NCBI GenBank assembly: GCA_009377695.1
Contig: WHTP01000012.1
Location: forward strand, 1 to 64,000
DNA: 64,000 bases
Direction of reading: 5' to 3'
Source: Hyphomicrobiales bacterium
Lineage (GTDB): Bacteria; Pseudomonadota; Alphaproteobacteria; Rhizobiales; Xanthobacteraceae
This document shows positions 7,194-17,028 of this stretch, piece after piece. Made by a program: the position numbers and the translations under genes. The notes beneath the pieces are model-generated. The model did not search any database. It was not told where the DNA came from and saw nothing but the letters and a program-made list of their open reading frames with translations. The stretch's first letter is position 1; each line of letters starts with the position of its first letter.

Positions 7194-8990
7194 CTACGGC
7201 ACGTATCGTCCGCCGATGACCGGCGCGCTGACGCCGTGTCCGGGCAGATCCCAAACGCCGGCGCCGCCGGGATTCTTGTCGGCGCCGATATTGGCGTCGA
7301 TCAGGTAAGGCTTGCCGCTGGCAATAGCGGCGCGCACCGCGTCAGCGAGATCGCCGGGGCGATCGACGCTCACGCCGTCGATGCCGGCCGAGCGCGCCAT
7401 CGCAGCAAAATCAGGATTGTAGGGCGCGCCGGTCATCGGATGCTTGAAGTCAGTGGCAAGCTCGCGGCCGCCGAGATAGCCGCGCTGCAATCCGCGGATC
7501 GAGGCATAGGCGTAGTTGTTCCACACCACCCAGACGACGGGGAGCTGGTACTCGACAGCGGTGCCAAGCACACTCGCGTGCATGAAGAAGGCGCCGTCGC
7601 CGACCACGGCGACACAGGGCCGATCTGGCGCCGCAAGCTTGGCGCCAAGCACGCCGGCGACGCCGAAACCCATCGGCCCGAAGCCCATCGAGCCGATCAG
7701 CGAATCCGGACGCTTCGGCTTGCAGAATTGCAGCAGCCAGTTGTGATGCACACCGATATCGCTGACCAGGATCGCGTCCTCGGGCAGCACGCGGTCGATC
7801 TCGTAGGCGGCGCGCTGCGGGTTGATCGGCGTCGCATCGTCCTTGAAGCCCGGTGCGATCAGCGCGTCCCATTCCTTGCGGTAGCCGTCGATCGCCGTGA
7901 CCCAGCCCTTACGCGCGCTCGCTTGCGCATCGATGTTCTTCCGGCTGCTGAGCTCGGCCAGCACCTGACGCAGGAAGGTACGCACGTCCGCCATCAACCC
8001 GAGCGCGACCGGATAGTTGCGCCCGATCTCCTCGGGATCGATGTCAACGTGGATCAGCTTCGTGGGGGGGATGGTGAAGGAGTAGCCGGGAATCCAGGAA
8101 CTTGAGGTGCGGTCGTCGAAGCGAACGCCCAGCGCCAAGAGCACGTCAGCTTGCCGTGCCGCATGGTTGGCTTGATAGACGCCACCGCGTGACACGAGAC
8201 CGAGTGCGAGCGGATGGTCGCTCGGAATCGCGCCGAGGCCACTAGCTGACGCCGCGACCGGAATTTGCAGTCGCTCCGCGAGCGCAAGCAGTTCGGTTGC
8301 CGCGCCGCCGTAACGCACGCCTTGCCCGACCAGAATCACTGGCCGCCTGGCGCCAAGCAGCATGTCGACCGCCTTGGTCACGCCTTCCGGATCGGCGCCG
8401 CAGCGAGATGAAATGTTGGCGTTCCATTCCTCCGGATTCGGCGTCTCTTCGGCGGCGGCTTCCTTGAAGATGTCGAACGGCACGTCGAGCACCACCGGTC
8501 CCGGCCGTCCGGTGACCATCGTCTTCCAGGCCTGCCGCACCGCCAGCGCCACCATGTCGCCGCGCGTCGGCTGGAACACCTTCTTACACATGGTGCGCAC
8601 GGTCGATGGAAAGTCGGCCTGATAGTGCCGGTAGAGCTCCTGGAACGCGCCGCGGTTGAACTGGCCGGTCGGCACGTTGCCGGTGATCGCCATGAACGGC
8701 ACGGAATCGAGATAGGCATTGGCGAGCGCGATCGGCAGGTTGACCGAGCCGGGGCCGCAGGAGGTGAAAGTCGCGACCGGTCTGCCCGCGACCCGGTAAT
8801 AGACATCGGCCATGAAGCCCGCGACCGTCTCATGGTGCGTCGAGATGGTCTTGATGTCGCTCGAACGCTCGAACAGCGCATCGAGCAACCCGATATTGCC
8901 GTGTCCGCACAGGCCGAAAACGTACGGCACCTTCTCGCGCACGAGATAGTCGACGATGATCTGGCCGCCATTGAGGGTGTTGGTGGTCAT
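7194..8990 (-). CDS. thiamine diphosphate-dependent enzyme of the acetolactate synthase family
   Basis: 598 residues, the usual length of IlvB/POX-type ThDP enzymes. The three domains are visible: the N-terminal pyrimidine-binding domain with the catalytic glutamate in THHETVAGFMAD (about residue 54), the central domain with VGQGVRYGG and HVDIDPEEIG, and the C-terminal diphosphate-binding domain with GDGAFF followed about 26 residues later by NNYAY. No small regulatory ilvN-like gene is adjacent, so a branched-chain biosynthetic role is less likely than a decarboxylase, carboligase or 2-hydroxyacyl-type reaction. A hydroxyacid dehydrogenase gene lies upstream on the same strand, separated by a fold-back element. 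The substrate is not predictable from sequence alone. Confidence 0.85.
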   Translation of the reverse strand: MTTNTLNGGQIIVDYLVREKVPYVFGLCGHGNIGLLDALFERSSDIKTISTHHETVAGFMADVYYRVAGRPVATFTSCGPGSVNLPIALANAYLDSVPFMAITGNVPTGQFNRGAFQELYRHYQADFPSTVRTMCKKVFQPTRGDMVALAVRQAWKTMVTGRPGPVVLDVPFDIFKEAAAEETPNPEEWNANISSRCGADPEGVTKAVDMLLGARRPVILVGQGVRYGGAATELLALAERLQIPVAASASGLGAIPSDHPLALGLVSRGGVYQANHAARQADVLLALGVRFDDRTSSSWIPGYSFTIPPTKLIHVDIDPEEIGRNYPVALGLMADVRTFLRQVLAELSSRKNIDAQASARKGWVTAIDGYRKEWDALIAPGFKDDATPINPQRAAYEIDRVLPEDAILVSDIGVHHNWLLQFCKPKRPDSLIGSMGFGPMGFGVAGVLGAKLAAPDRPCVAVVGDGAFFMHASVLGTAVEYQLPVVWVVWNNYAYASIRGLQRGYLGGRELATDFKHPMTGAPYNPDFAAMARSAGIDGVSVDRPGDLADAVRAAIASGKPYLIDANIGADKNPGGAGVWDLPGHGVSAPVIGGRYVP

Positions 8991-9018
8991 TGGCCGTTCC
9001 TGATGACGCTGACCCGGT

Positions 9019-9213
9019 CCGTCACCCTGAGGTGCGAGTCGTTAGCGCGTTTACGCGCGTCTTCGACGCGCTATGGCGAGCCTCGAAGGGCGACGGCCGG
9101 GGCCGTGCATCCTTCGAGGCCCGCCACCCAAGTCGGCTGTAGCCGACCTGGGCACCTTAGACTGCCGATGTCGGGTAAACCCGACATCGGCGGCGGGCAC
9201 CTCAGGATGACGG
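9019..9213. repeat. 195-bp fold-back intergenic element
   Basis: The ends are inverted (CCGTCACCCTGAGGTGC against GCACCTCAGGATGACGG, one mismatch). Nested hairpins include CCGATGTCGGGT-AA-ACCCGACATCGG (9165-9190) and GTCGGCT-GT-AGCCGAC (9132-9147). It has no coding potential I would trust. It sits between two co-oriented genes and could affect read-through or mRNA stability. Confidence 0.75.
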
Positions 9214-9236
9214 ATTAAAAGGAGCGTGCGCAAGAC

Positions 9237-10199
9237 CTACGACGTCATCACCCGCACCGGCTTTCCGTCGATGAACCCGCGGATGTCCTCGACCACGCCG
9301 GCGAAGTAATTCTGGTAATTCCGAAGCGCCACGTAGCCGAGATGCGGCGTGATCACGACATTGTCCATCTTGCGCAACGGATGATCCTTCGGCAACGGCT
9401 CGACGTCGAACACATCGAGGCCGGCGCCGCCGATCTTCTTCTCCCGGAGTGCAGCCAACATGGCGGCCTCGTCCACGATCGGTCCGCGTGAGGTATTGAT
9501 CAGGTAGGCTGTCGGCTTCATCAGCGCGAATTCGGCGGGGCCGACGAGCCCGCGCGAGCGCTGCGACAGCACGACATGAATTGAAATGAAGTCCGACTGC
9601 CGGAACAGGTCTTCCTTGCTGGCATAATCGACCCCGGCCTCTTTGCACTTTTCGGGCGTGAGATTCTGGCTCCAGGCGATGACCTTCATGCCGAAGGCCT
9701 TGCCGATCGTGGCGGTGCGGGTACCGAGCTTACCGAGGCCGAGGATGCCGAGCGTCATACCGTCGAGCTCGGGGCCGATCGTGCTCTGCCAGATCTCGCC
9801 GGCCTTGAGCCGCGCGTTCTCGTAGCCGATGTGCCGGGTCAGCTCGAGCATCAGGCCGATGGCGATTCCGGAGGTCGGGCTGCCGAACGAGCCGGTGCCG
9901 CAGACCGTGACGCCGCGCTCGGCGGCCGCCGCCATGTCGATCGAGGCATTGCGCATGCCGGTGGTGATCAGGAGCTTGAGATCGGGCAGCTTCTCGATGA
10001 CCGCGCGCGGGAAGGCGGTACGCTCGCGCATGGCGCAGACGATCTGGAAGCCTTGCAGCACCTTGACCACGTTGTCGGCGCCGCCCAGGTGCTCGTTGAA
10101 CACCTTGATGTCGAGGTCGCCCGAGATTTTCGACCAGTCCGCGACCTTGAGCGCGACATTCTGGTAGTCGTCGAGGATTGCACAGCGATACTTAGCCAT
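9237..10199 (-). CDS. D-2-hydroxyacid dehydrogenase (NAD-dependent)
   Basis: 320 residues from the ATG at 10199 (MAKYRC). Longer upstream reading is possible, but the family normally begins here. It reduces a 2-oxoacid or oxidises a D-2-hydroxyacid with NAD(P)H. Visible features are the Rossmann motif GLGKLG (about residue 153), the catalytic arginine in NTSRGP, the glutamate in DVFDVEP and the histidine in ITPHLGY. This order matches phosphoglycerate dehydrogenase/formate dehydrogenase-type proteins. There is no ACT domain, so it is not a classical regulated SerA. The ThDP enzyme gene downstream on the same strand suggests a common 2-oxoacid or hydroxyacid pathway. Confidence 0.88.
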   Translation of the reverse strand: MAKYRCAILDDYQNVALKVADWSKISGDLDIKVFNEHLGGADNVVKVLQGFQIVCAMRERTAFPRAVIEKLPDLKLLITTGMRNASIDMAAAAERGVTVCGTGSFGSPTSGIAIGLMLELTRHIGYENARLKAGEIWQSTIGPELDGMTLGILGLGKLGTRTATIGKAFGMKVIAWSQNLTPEKCKEAGVDYASKEDLFRQSDFISIHVVLSQRSRGLVGPAEFALMKPTAYLINTSRGPIVDEAAMLAALREKKIGGAGLDVFDVEPLPKDHPLRKMDNVVITPHLGYVALRNYQNYFAGVVEDIRGFIDGKPVRVMTS

Positions 10200-10387
10200 G
10201 TGGTCTTGATCCTTATCGAGGTTTCGAGCAGGCGGGTCGTTAGGCATCGCCCGGCGTGCGTGCGTGCGAGAAGAAAGGTGGGCAGGGGCAGTCCGGTTGG
10301 CAAGAATCTGCCATAACAAACGCGAAACCGGCCGGGGCCGCAATGGGGCCTCCGGCCGCAAACGATTTCGGACGTTCTGGGTAGGTC

Positions 10388-10588
10388 TCAACCCTTGATG
10401 CGGGCGAGGCCCTGCATCATGGGGGCGTCGGCAGGAGCCGCGGCGTTTTTGGCGCGCCACTTCGGGCCAGGTCCGCGCATGTAGTGCAGCTCAGGGCGGT
10501 ACGGGTCCACCATCGAACGGAATAGACGGGCGAACTCGCCGAAGCCGCTGCGGCGCCGCAATCCAGGAACCTTCTTGTTCGTACCCAT
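10388..10588 (-). CDS. small basic hypothetical protein
   Basis: 66 residues starting at ATG 10588 (MGTNKK), supported by AGGAGA six to eight bases upstream. The protein is Arg/Lys-rich, has no membrane segment or signal peptide, and has a conserved-looking middle (FARLFRSMVDPYRPELHYMRGP). I do not recognise a family. It is on the same strand as the upstream part of the hydroxyacid dehydrogenase gene but is 188 bases from it. Confidence 0.6.
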   Translation of the reverse strand: MGTNKKVPGLRRRSGFGEFARLFRSMVDPYRPELHYMRGPGPKWRAKNAAAPADAPMMQGLARIKG

Positions 10589-10945
10589 CGCCGTCTCCTG
10601 TCGGCTGGCCTGCGGGCAGCGCGACCTGCATGCCACTTGGTCGCGCCATGACGCGACTTGGTTCGGACAGACTCAGCCCGAATTCATTAAAAACTGGTAG
10701 GTATTTGCTGATATTTTGGCGCGATTTACGATTAGCGTTGCCGAGAAGTTACGGTGACGCTCGAACCGTAGATGCGGGTCCCCTCTTTCCCTCCGATACC
10801 GCGAGCTAAGCGAGTGGGAAGGGCGAGATTTCGACCGCTCTTAGGCCGTGCGGCGGTCTTGCCGTGATCGATTCGGGCAGGTAAATCAGCCGCAATTCCC
10901 CTACACCGGCGCTAGGACGGACGCGCCCGAAACACGAGGCGCTCC
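10589..10945. other. intergenic region between the small basic gene and ettA
   Basis: 357 bases between divergent genes. It contains an AT-rich stretch (about 10680-10735) suitable for promoters in both directions and a GAGG near 10936 before the ettA start. I see no other gene. Confidence 0.4.
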
Positions 10946-12598
<1,653 letters not shown>

Positions 12599-12618
12599 CC
12601 TCCTGGCAAGATTCTCCG

Positions 12619-13419
12619 ATGGCTGACACTGCACCCTATCGCGGGGCGACCGAGGACTGGTCCGCGAAGCAGTACCTCAAGTTCGAGGACGAGCGCACGC
12701 GGCCGCCGCGCGATCTCTTGGCGCAGGTGCCGCTTAGCGGTCCGAAGCGCGTGGTCGACCTGGGTTGCGGGCCAGGAAACTCGACCGAGCTGTTGATGGA
12801 GCGGTTTCCAAGCGCGGAGATGATCGGCGTCGATTCATCGCCTGACATGCTGCAGCAGGCGCGCGAGCGGGTGCCAAACTGCACCTTTGTTAAAGGCGAT
12901 CTCGAAACTTGGATGCCGCAGGAGCGCACTGATCTCTTGTTCGGCAACGCCGTGTTTCAGTGGCTGCCGGACCATCCCAAGGTGCTGGCGCGTCTTCTCA
13001 CGGCATTGCCGCCGGGTGGCGTACTGGCGGTGCAGATGCCGGACAACACCAGGGAGCCGGCGCTGCAGTTGATGGAGGAGGTCGGCGCCAGCGGTCCCTG
13101 GGCCAACGCGATCGCCAAGTCTGGCGCTGCGCGGAACGACCTGTTGCGGCCCGAGGAGTTCTACGATCTGCTGCGGCCGCTTTGCAGCCATCTCGACATC
13201 TGGCACACGCATTACAACCACATCATGCCGAACCACGCCGGCGTGGTCGAATGGTTCAAGGGATCGTCGCTACGGCCGTTCTATTCGGCGCTCGACGGCA
13301 CGATGCGCGAGCAATTCCTCGCCGCTTATTCCGACGCGATCACGCGCGCGTATTCGGTGCGTTATGACGGCAAGGTGATCCTGAAATTTCCACGGCTATT
13401 CATTCTGGCGGTTCGTTAG
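12619..13419 (+). CDS. tam: trans-aconitate 2-methyltransferase
   Basis: 266 residues from ATG 12619. It is a class I SAM-dependent methyltransferase expected to methylate trans-aconitate, an inhibitory by-product of the citric acid cycle. The SAM-binding motif VVDLGCGPGNST (about residues 38-49), the acidic GVDSSPDM and the NAVFQWLPDHP motif typical of Tam are all visible. It starts 20 bases after ettA and may be co-transcribed. A GC-rich fold-back element follows the stop and could end the transcript. Confidence 0.9.
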   Translation: MADTAPYRGATEDWSAKQYLKFEDERTRPPRDLLAQVPLSGPKRVVDLGCGPGNSTELLMERFPSAEMIGVDSSPDMLQQARERVPNCTFVKGDLETWMPQERTDLLFGNAVFQWLPDHPKVLARLLTALPPGGVLAVQMPDNTREPALQLMEEVGASGPWANAIAKSGAARNDLLRPEEFYDLLRPLCSHLDIWHTHYNHIMPNHAGVVEWFKGSSLRPFYSALDGTMREQFLAAYSDAITRAYSVRYDGKVILKFPRLFILAVR

Positions 13420-13477
13420 TTCTACTGCGTCAGAAGTGCCGCGCGGCGACGCCGTAAGTCATGGCGGTCATATTTGC

Positions 13478-13636
13478 GCCCCTCTCCCCTTGAGGGAGAG
13501 GGGCATGGAAACTTTCCAACGAGTCACGATAGGGTGAGGGGGCTTCTTCGTCAGAAGGCTTCTTACGAAGATACCCCCCTCACCCAAGAACGCTCGTGGG
13601 TTCTTTCTTTAGCCCTCTCCCTCGAGGGGAGAGGGC
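13478..13636. repeat. fold-back element with GCCCCTCTCCC arms
   Basis: A perfect hairpin GCCCCTCTCCC-CTTGA-GGGAGAGGGGC (13478-13504) is mirrored about 130 bases later by GCCCTCTCCC-TCGA-GGGGAGAGGGC. Between them GTGAGGGGG pairs with CCCCCCTCAC. The whole unit can fold into a branched structure. It lies between the tam stop and a convergent gene and could act as a bidirectional terminator. Confidence 0.7.
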
Positions 13637-13676
13637 AAAAGCTGCAAGCTCCGAGTTTTCTGACACAGTACAAGTA

Positions 13677-13748
13677 GAGCATGATCCCGAAAGAGCCTGC
13701 CCCGGACTTGATCCGGGGTGCGAACCGGCTTCGGATGAGATCATGCTC
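13677..13748. repeat. GAGCATGATC...GATCATGCTC repeat with nested hairpin
   Basis: The 10-bp ends are perfect inverted copies (13677-13686 and 13739-13748). Inside is CCCCGGA-CTTGA-TCCGGGG (13700-13718). The outer type resembles a repeat I know as common in Bradyrhizobium-like genomes; the nested hairpin looks inserted into it. Confidence 0.65.
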
Positions 13749-13753
13749 AAACG

Positions 13754-14359
13754 TTAGGAGCCGACGGACTCGTTGTCATTCGCTGTGGATCGTTTCACCC
13801 GAACCTTGCTTGCCACCGGCCCGGTGTCGCCCATGTCGTCGATATAGTACACCTTGTGCCCCCGCCTGAGGTCCTCGAAATTTCCTGACAGCATCGCGTT
13901 GCGGTGGAAGTAGAGCAGGGTGCCCTCCTTCGTGAGCAAGAACCCGAACTCGCCGCCAGGGTCGATCTCGGCGATCTGCCCCAGCGCCTGGTTCGGCGCA
14001 TCGTGATGGGCGACCTTGGTGCGGCCGTCGCGTTGCTCCTTGAGGTCGAGCAGGCGCCGCTCGGCAATGCGAAACGCTTCGTTGATGGCATTGTGCAGAT
14101 CCGGCCGTTGAAATTTCCGCATCAGGTGATCAGGCTCGTGGCTGACCGCAATATCCTTGCGGCCTGGGATGCCGAGTTCGATATGAACAACCGGGGGGAT
14201 GGTCCCGTTATTGTTGTTGGCCCGCTGGTCGACGCGGACCCGGCACGAGGTCAGGCGGTCATAAACTTTCTCGAGGTCCGCGACCCGCGCACGGATTTGC
14301 GCTTCGGCCCAATCGGATCGTTCGATGTTGTGAAAGGCGACTTCGAGAGGTACCTGCAT
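13754..14359 (-). CDS. HPF/RaiA-type ribosome-associated protein with C-terminal cold-shock-like domain
   Basis: 201 residues from ATG 14359, chosen because GGAAGGA lies about eight bases upstream; longer starts exist at 14380 and 14431. The N-terminal ~100 residues (VPLEVAFHNIERSD, then RVRVDQ) match the S30EA/hibernation promoting factor fold, which binds the 30S subunit. The C-terminal ~75 residues (GQIAEIDPGGEFGFLLTKEG, YFHRNAML, GHKVYY) look like a cold-shock beta barrel with an FGF/YFH RNA-binding face. It may link ribosome silencing or RNA binding to stress. The combination is not the usual long-form HPF, which ends in a different dimerisation domain. Confidence 0.8.
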   Translation of the reverse strand: MQVPLEVAFHNIERSDWAEAQIRARVADLEKVYDRLTSCRVRVDQRANNNNGTIPPVVHIELGIPGRKDIAVSHEPDHLMRKFQRPDLHNAINEAFRIAERRLLDLKEQRDGRTKVAHHDAPNQALGQIAEIDPGGEFGFLLTKEGTLLYFHRNAMLSGNFEDLRRGHKVYYIDDMGDTGPVASKVRVKRSTANDNESVGS

Positions 14360-14472
14360 TTGACGTTTCCTTCCGGACATTTCCGACTTTCGGCACAATT
14401 CTCGCTTTAAGCTAACGCGCTGAATTCCCAATTCGTTGCAGTGTTCCGGGGCGCAGAACCAACAGGAAACTC

Positions 14473-15723
14473 ATGAGATTCCAGGGATTTGGATTTGCGG
14501 TCGCCTGCGCATGCGCAGCCGTTCTAGTCTTGGCTGAGCCCGCCCGCGCGGCGCCCGATGCGGCGTTCAGCCGCTGGCTGGAGAGCCTCTGGCCGGAGGC
14601 ACAGGCCAAGGGCGTTTCCCGCAAGACCTTCACGGCTGCGATCCACGGGCTTGAGCCCGACCTGTCACTTCCCGACCTCGACCTGCCGAGCCGCAAGGGC
14701 CGGGGGCAACCCGAGCAGGCGGAGTTCGTCCAGACGCCGGCGGACTACGTCCGTGAATCCTCGATCGCCAGGCTTGCAACTCGCGGCAAGAAACTTGCGG
14801 CTGAGCATCGCGCGACGCTCGCCGCGATCGAGCAACGCTATGGCGTGCCGCCGAACGTCGTCCTCGCGATCTGGGGACGCGAGACCGCCTATGGCGGGCA
14901 CAAGCTGCCGCACAACGCAATCCGCGTGCTCGCGACGCAAGGCTATTACGGCCGGCGCAAGGATATGTTCCGGGAGGAGCTGCTCCACGCGTTCAAGGTC
15001 CTTGAGGAGGGGCACGTCTCGCTCGCGAACATGCGCAGCTCCTGGGGCGGCGCGATGGGGCTCACGCAGTTCCTGCCGTCGGAATTCTTCAAACACGCGA
15101 TCGACTTCAACGGCGATGGCCACCGCGACATCTGGGGCTCGATACCGGATGCGCTCGCGTCCGCGGCGCAGCAGCTCGTGAACAAAGGATGGAAGCGCGG
15201 CCAGCGCTGGGCTTACGAGGTGCGCACGCCGGCGAACGTCGACTGCACAACCGGCGTGCCGGAGTTCAAGCAGACCGTCGGCGAATGGCTGCAGCGTGGC
15301 TTCACGCCGACGCATGGCCGCCGGCCGACCCAGAACGACATCAATGAGCCGGCCTCGTTGCTACAGCCGGAAGGGACGTATGGCCCTGCGTTCCTCACGC
15401 TCAACAACTACTTCGTGATCAAGGACTACAATTTCTCCGACCTCTACGTGCTGTTCGTCGGGCACCTGAGTGACCGCATCAGTGATCCGCGGCCGTTCGA
15501 GACGCCATGGAGCAAGAACACGCAGCTCCGCAGCACGCAGGTCGAGGCCATGCAGAACACCCTGACCAAGCTCGGGCTCTACAAGGACAAGATCGACGGC
15601 AAGGCCGGGATGCTCACGCGTTCGGCGCTCGGGCACTATCAGAAAGCCAACCGCCTGAAGGTTGATTGCTGGCCGACCGCGGCAGTGCTCGAGCACATGC
15701 GGTCGAAAAGTGGTCGGAACTGA
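14473..15723 (+). CDS. lytic murein transglycosylase (MltB/SltB type) with peptidoglycan-binding domain
   Basis: 416 residues with a signal peptide ending near ARAAP (about residue 27), so periplasmic. It cleaves the glycan strand of peptidoglycan to form 1,6-anhydroMurNAc ends. The catalytic glutamate is in WGRETAYG (about residue 137), followed by GAMGLTQFLPS and the DFNGDGHRDIW segment typical of MltB. The C-terminus (about 350-410) is a PG_binding_1 domain (LRSTQVEAMQ, LGLYKDKIDGKAGMLTRSAL). No lipobox cysteine is seen, so it is probably soluble. Confidence 0.9.
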   Translation: MRFQGFGFAVACACAAVLVLAEPARAAPDAAFSRWLESLWPEAQAKGVSRKTFTAAIHGLEPDLSLPDLDLPSRKGRGQPEQAEFVQTPADYVRESSIARLATRGKKLAAEHRATLAAIEQRYGVPPNVVLAIWGRETAYGGHKLPHNAIRVLATQGYYGRRKDMFREELLHAFKVLEEGHVSLANMRSSWGGAMGLTQFLPSEFFKHAIDFNGDGHRDIWGSIPDALASAAQQLVNKGWKRGQRWAYEVRTPANVDCTTGVPEFKQTVGEWLQRGFTPTHGRRPTQNDINEPASLLQPEGTYGPAFLTLNNYFVIKDYNFSDLYVLFVGHLSDRISDPRPFETPWSKNTQLRSTQVEAMQNTLTKLGLYKDKIDGKAGMLTRSALGHYQKANRLKVDCWPTAAVLEHMRSKSGRN

Positions 15724-15812
15724 TCCGCAACAGGGCGCAGCGCCGCAACAAAACCCGGCGGTGCTGGCGCCCCGCCGGGTTCACAACATTCGGGATTGCG
15801 GCGTTGGCTCGA

Positions 15813-16151
15813 TCAATAGCCCGGGCAGACTTGCACCGGCTGGCCGGTGTAGCCAACGACGCGGCCATACGGGTCGTAGACCGGCTGCGATGCCCAGTAG
15901 CAGCCAGCGTATTGCACCGGCTGACGGTAGCCGTCGTAGACCACATAGCCACGCGGACGCGAGGCGAGGATGGCGCTGCCGATAATTGCACCACCGAGGA
16001 TGCCTGCGGCAATGCCCGGACCCCAGCCCCAGCCGCCGCGGTGGTGATGGTGGTGCCAGTGGCGACGTTGTGCGGCGGCGTCAGTAACCGAAACAGCCAG
16101 CGTGCCGGCGATGGCGGCGGCGCCGACCAAGACAGTCAGTGTCTTTCGCAT
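15813..16151 (-). CDS. small Gly/His-rich envelope protein
   Basis: 112 residues from ATG 16151 with AGGAGA upstream. A signal peptide ends near DAAAQ (about residue 28). A His run (RRHWHHHHHR) and a Gly/Trp stretch follow, then a hydrophobic glycine-zipper-like segment (GIAAGILGGAIIGSAIL). The C-terminal domain has two cysteines and the tyrosine-rich motif YDPYGRVVGYTGQPVQVC. This type is common in Rhizobiales, but I know no defined function. The His run may bind metal, which is an inference. Confidence 0.75.
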   Translation of the reverse strand: MRKTLTVLVGAAAIAGTLAVSVTDAAAQRRHWHHHHHRGGWGWGPGIAAGILGGAIIGSAILASRPRGYVVYDGYRQPVQYAGCYWASQPVYDPYGRVVGYTGQPVQVCPGY

Positions 16152-16378
16152 TGATGGTCTCCTGCGAGGCGGTCGGCTTGAACCGAGCGCGATCTGAGAT
16201 GAGGTGGAAACGTCCCAAAACGCCCCCATGCGCTTGTACGTCTGGAAACAAGGCGCTTTCAATTTGTCGGAATTTTGTTGATTTTTAAGGTGTTTATGAA
16301 CAGTAGCTTAACGAGGAACCGGCACGCCGAGTGGGCAAGGCGCAGCCGAGCGAAGCGCGAACGGGGAGCAAGCAAGCC

Positions 16379-16789
16379 ATGAAAATCGACGGCCAGTGCC
16401 ACTGCGGCGCCATTACCTACGAGGCGGAGGTCGACCCCGAGCATACCACGATCTGTCACTGCGCCGATTGTCAGACATTGTCTGGAACGGTGTTCCGCAC
16501 GTCGATCCGCGCCGACGGCGACAAGTTCAGGATGCTCAAGGGTGAACCGAAGGTCTACGTGAAGACCGGTGACAGCGGCGCGAAGCGGGCCCAGGCGTTC
16601 TGCGCGAATTGCGGCTCACCGATCTATGCGACCGCTGCCGAGGGCGACGGACCGAAAATCTACAACATTCGCGCCGGTACGGTGCGCCAACGCGACCAGT
16701 TCGTGCCGAAGCTGCAGATCTGGTGCCGCTCTGAGCAGCAATGGCTCCCCCGACTGGGTTCGATCCGCAAGCTTGAGAAACAGTCTTAG
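16379..16789 (+). CDS. GFA family (glutathione-dependent formaldehyde-activating-like) zinc protein
   Basis: 136 residues from ATG 16379 with GGGGAG upstream. GFA proteins bind zinc through cysteines; GQCHCGAITY, CHCADC and FCANCGSPIY are all present in the expected order. The family is named after a formaldehyde-activating enzyme, but most members have unknown substrates. The TAG stop codon lies inside the CTTAGTGTGG start of the adjacent type A repeat, so the last codons may have been redefined when the repeat arrived. Confidence 0.85.
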   Translation: MKIDGQCHCGAITYEAEVDPEHTTICHCADCQTLSGTVFRTSIRADGDKFRMLKGEPKVYVKTGDSGAKRAQAFCANCGSPIYATAAEGDGPKIYNIRAGTVRQRDQFVPKLQIWCRSEQQWLPRLGSIRKLEKQS

Positions 16790-16863
16790 TGTGGCGGTTC
16801 AGAAGTCCGCATCATCCTCGCGGCGAATCCGAAATGCGGACTTCTGAACCAAAGCCACACTAG
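16787..16863. repeat. type A hairpin repeat, copy A3
   Basis: TAGTGTGGCGGTTCAGAAGT through CTTCTGAACCAAAGCCACAC and TAG. The arms and loop match copy A1 apart from a few substitutions. It overlaps the last codon of the GFA gene and is followed by a type B copy. Confidence 0.85.
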
Positions 16864-16876
16864 ATTCAAAAAGTTG

Positions 16877-16949
16877 CTAGTGTCCTTCGATTCCGAAGTT
16901 CGTAAAATAACCCGCCGCAAGACATACGAACTTCGGAATCGGGACACTG
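16877..16949. repeat. type B hairpin repeat, copy B2
   Basis: CTAGTGTCCTTCGATTCCGA to TCGGAATCGGGACACT. The stem matches copy B1 while the loop differs. The spacer between A3 and B2 (GATTCAAAAAGTTG) resembles that between A1 and B1, so the pair appears to move or amplify as a unit. Confidence 0.85.
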
Positions 16950-17028
16950 GCCCGCAACGGTTTCGCCGATGACAGGGGGCGGGAACTGGGCGACAATCCC
17001 GACAAATATTGATCCGGGAGGATTTCGC

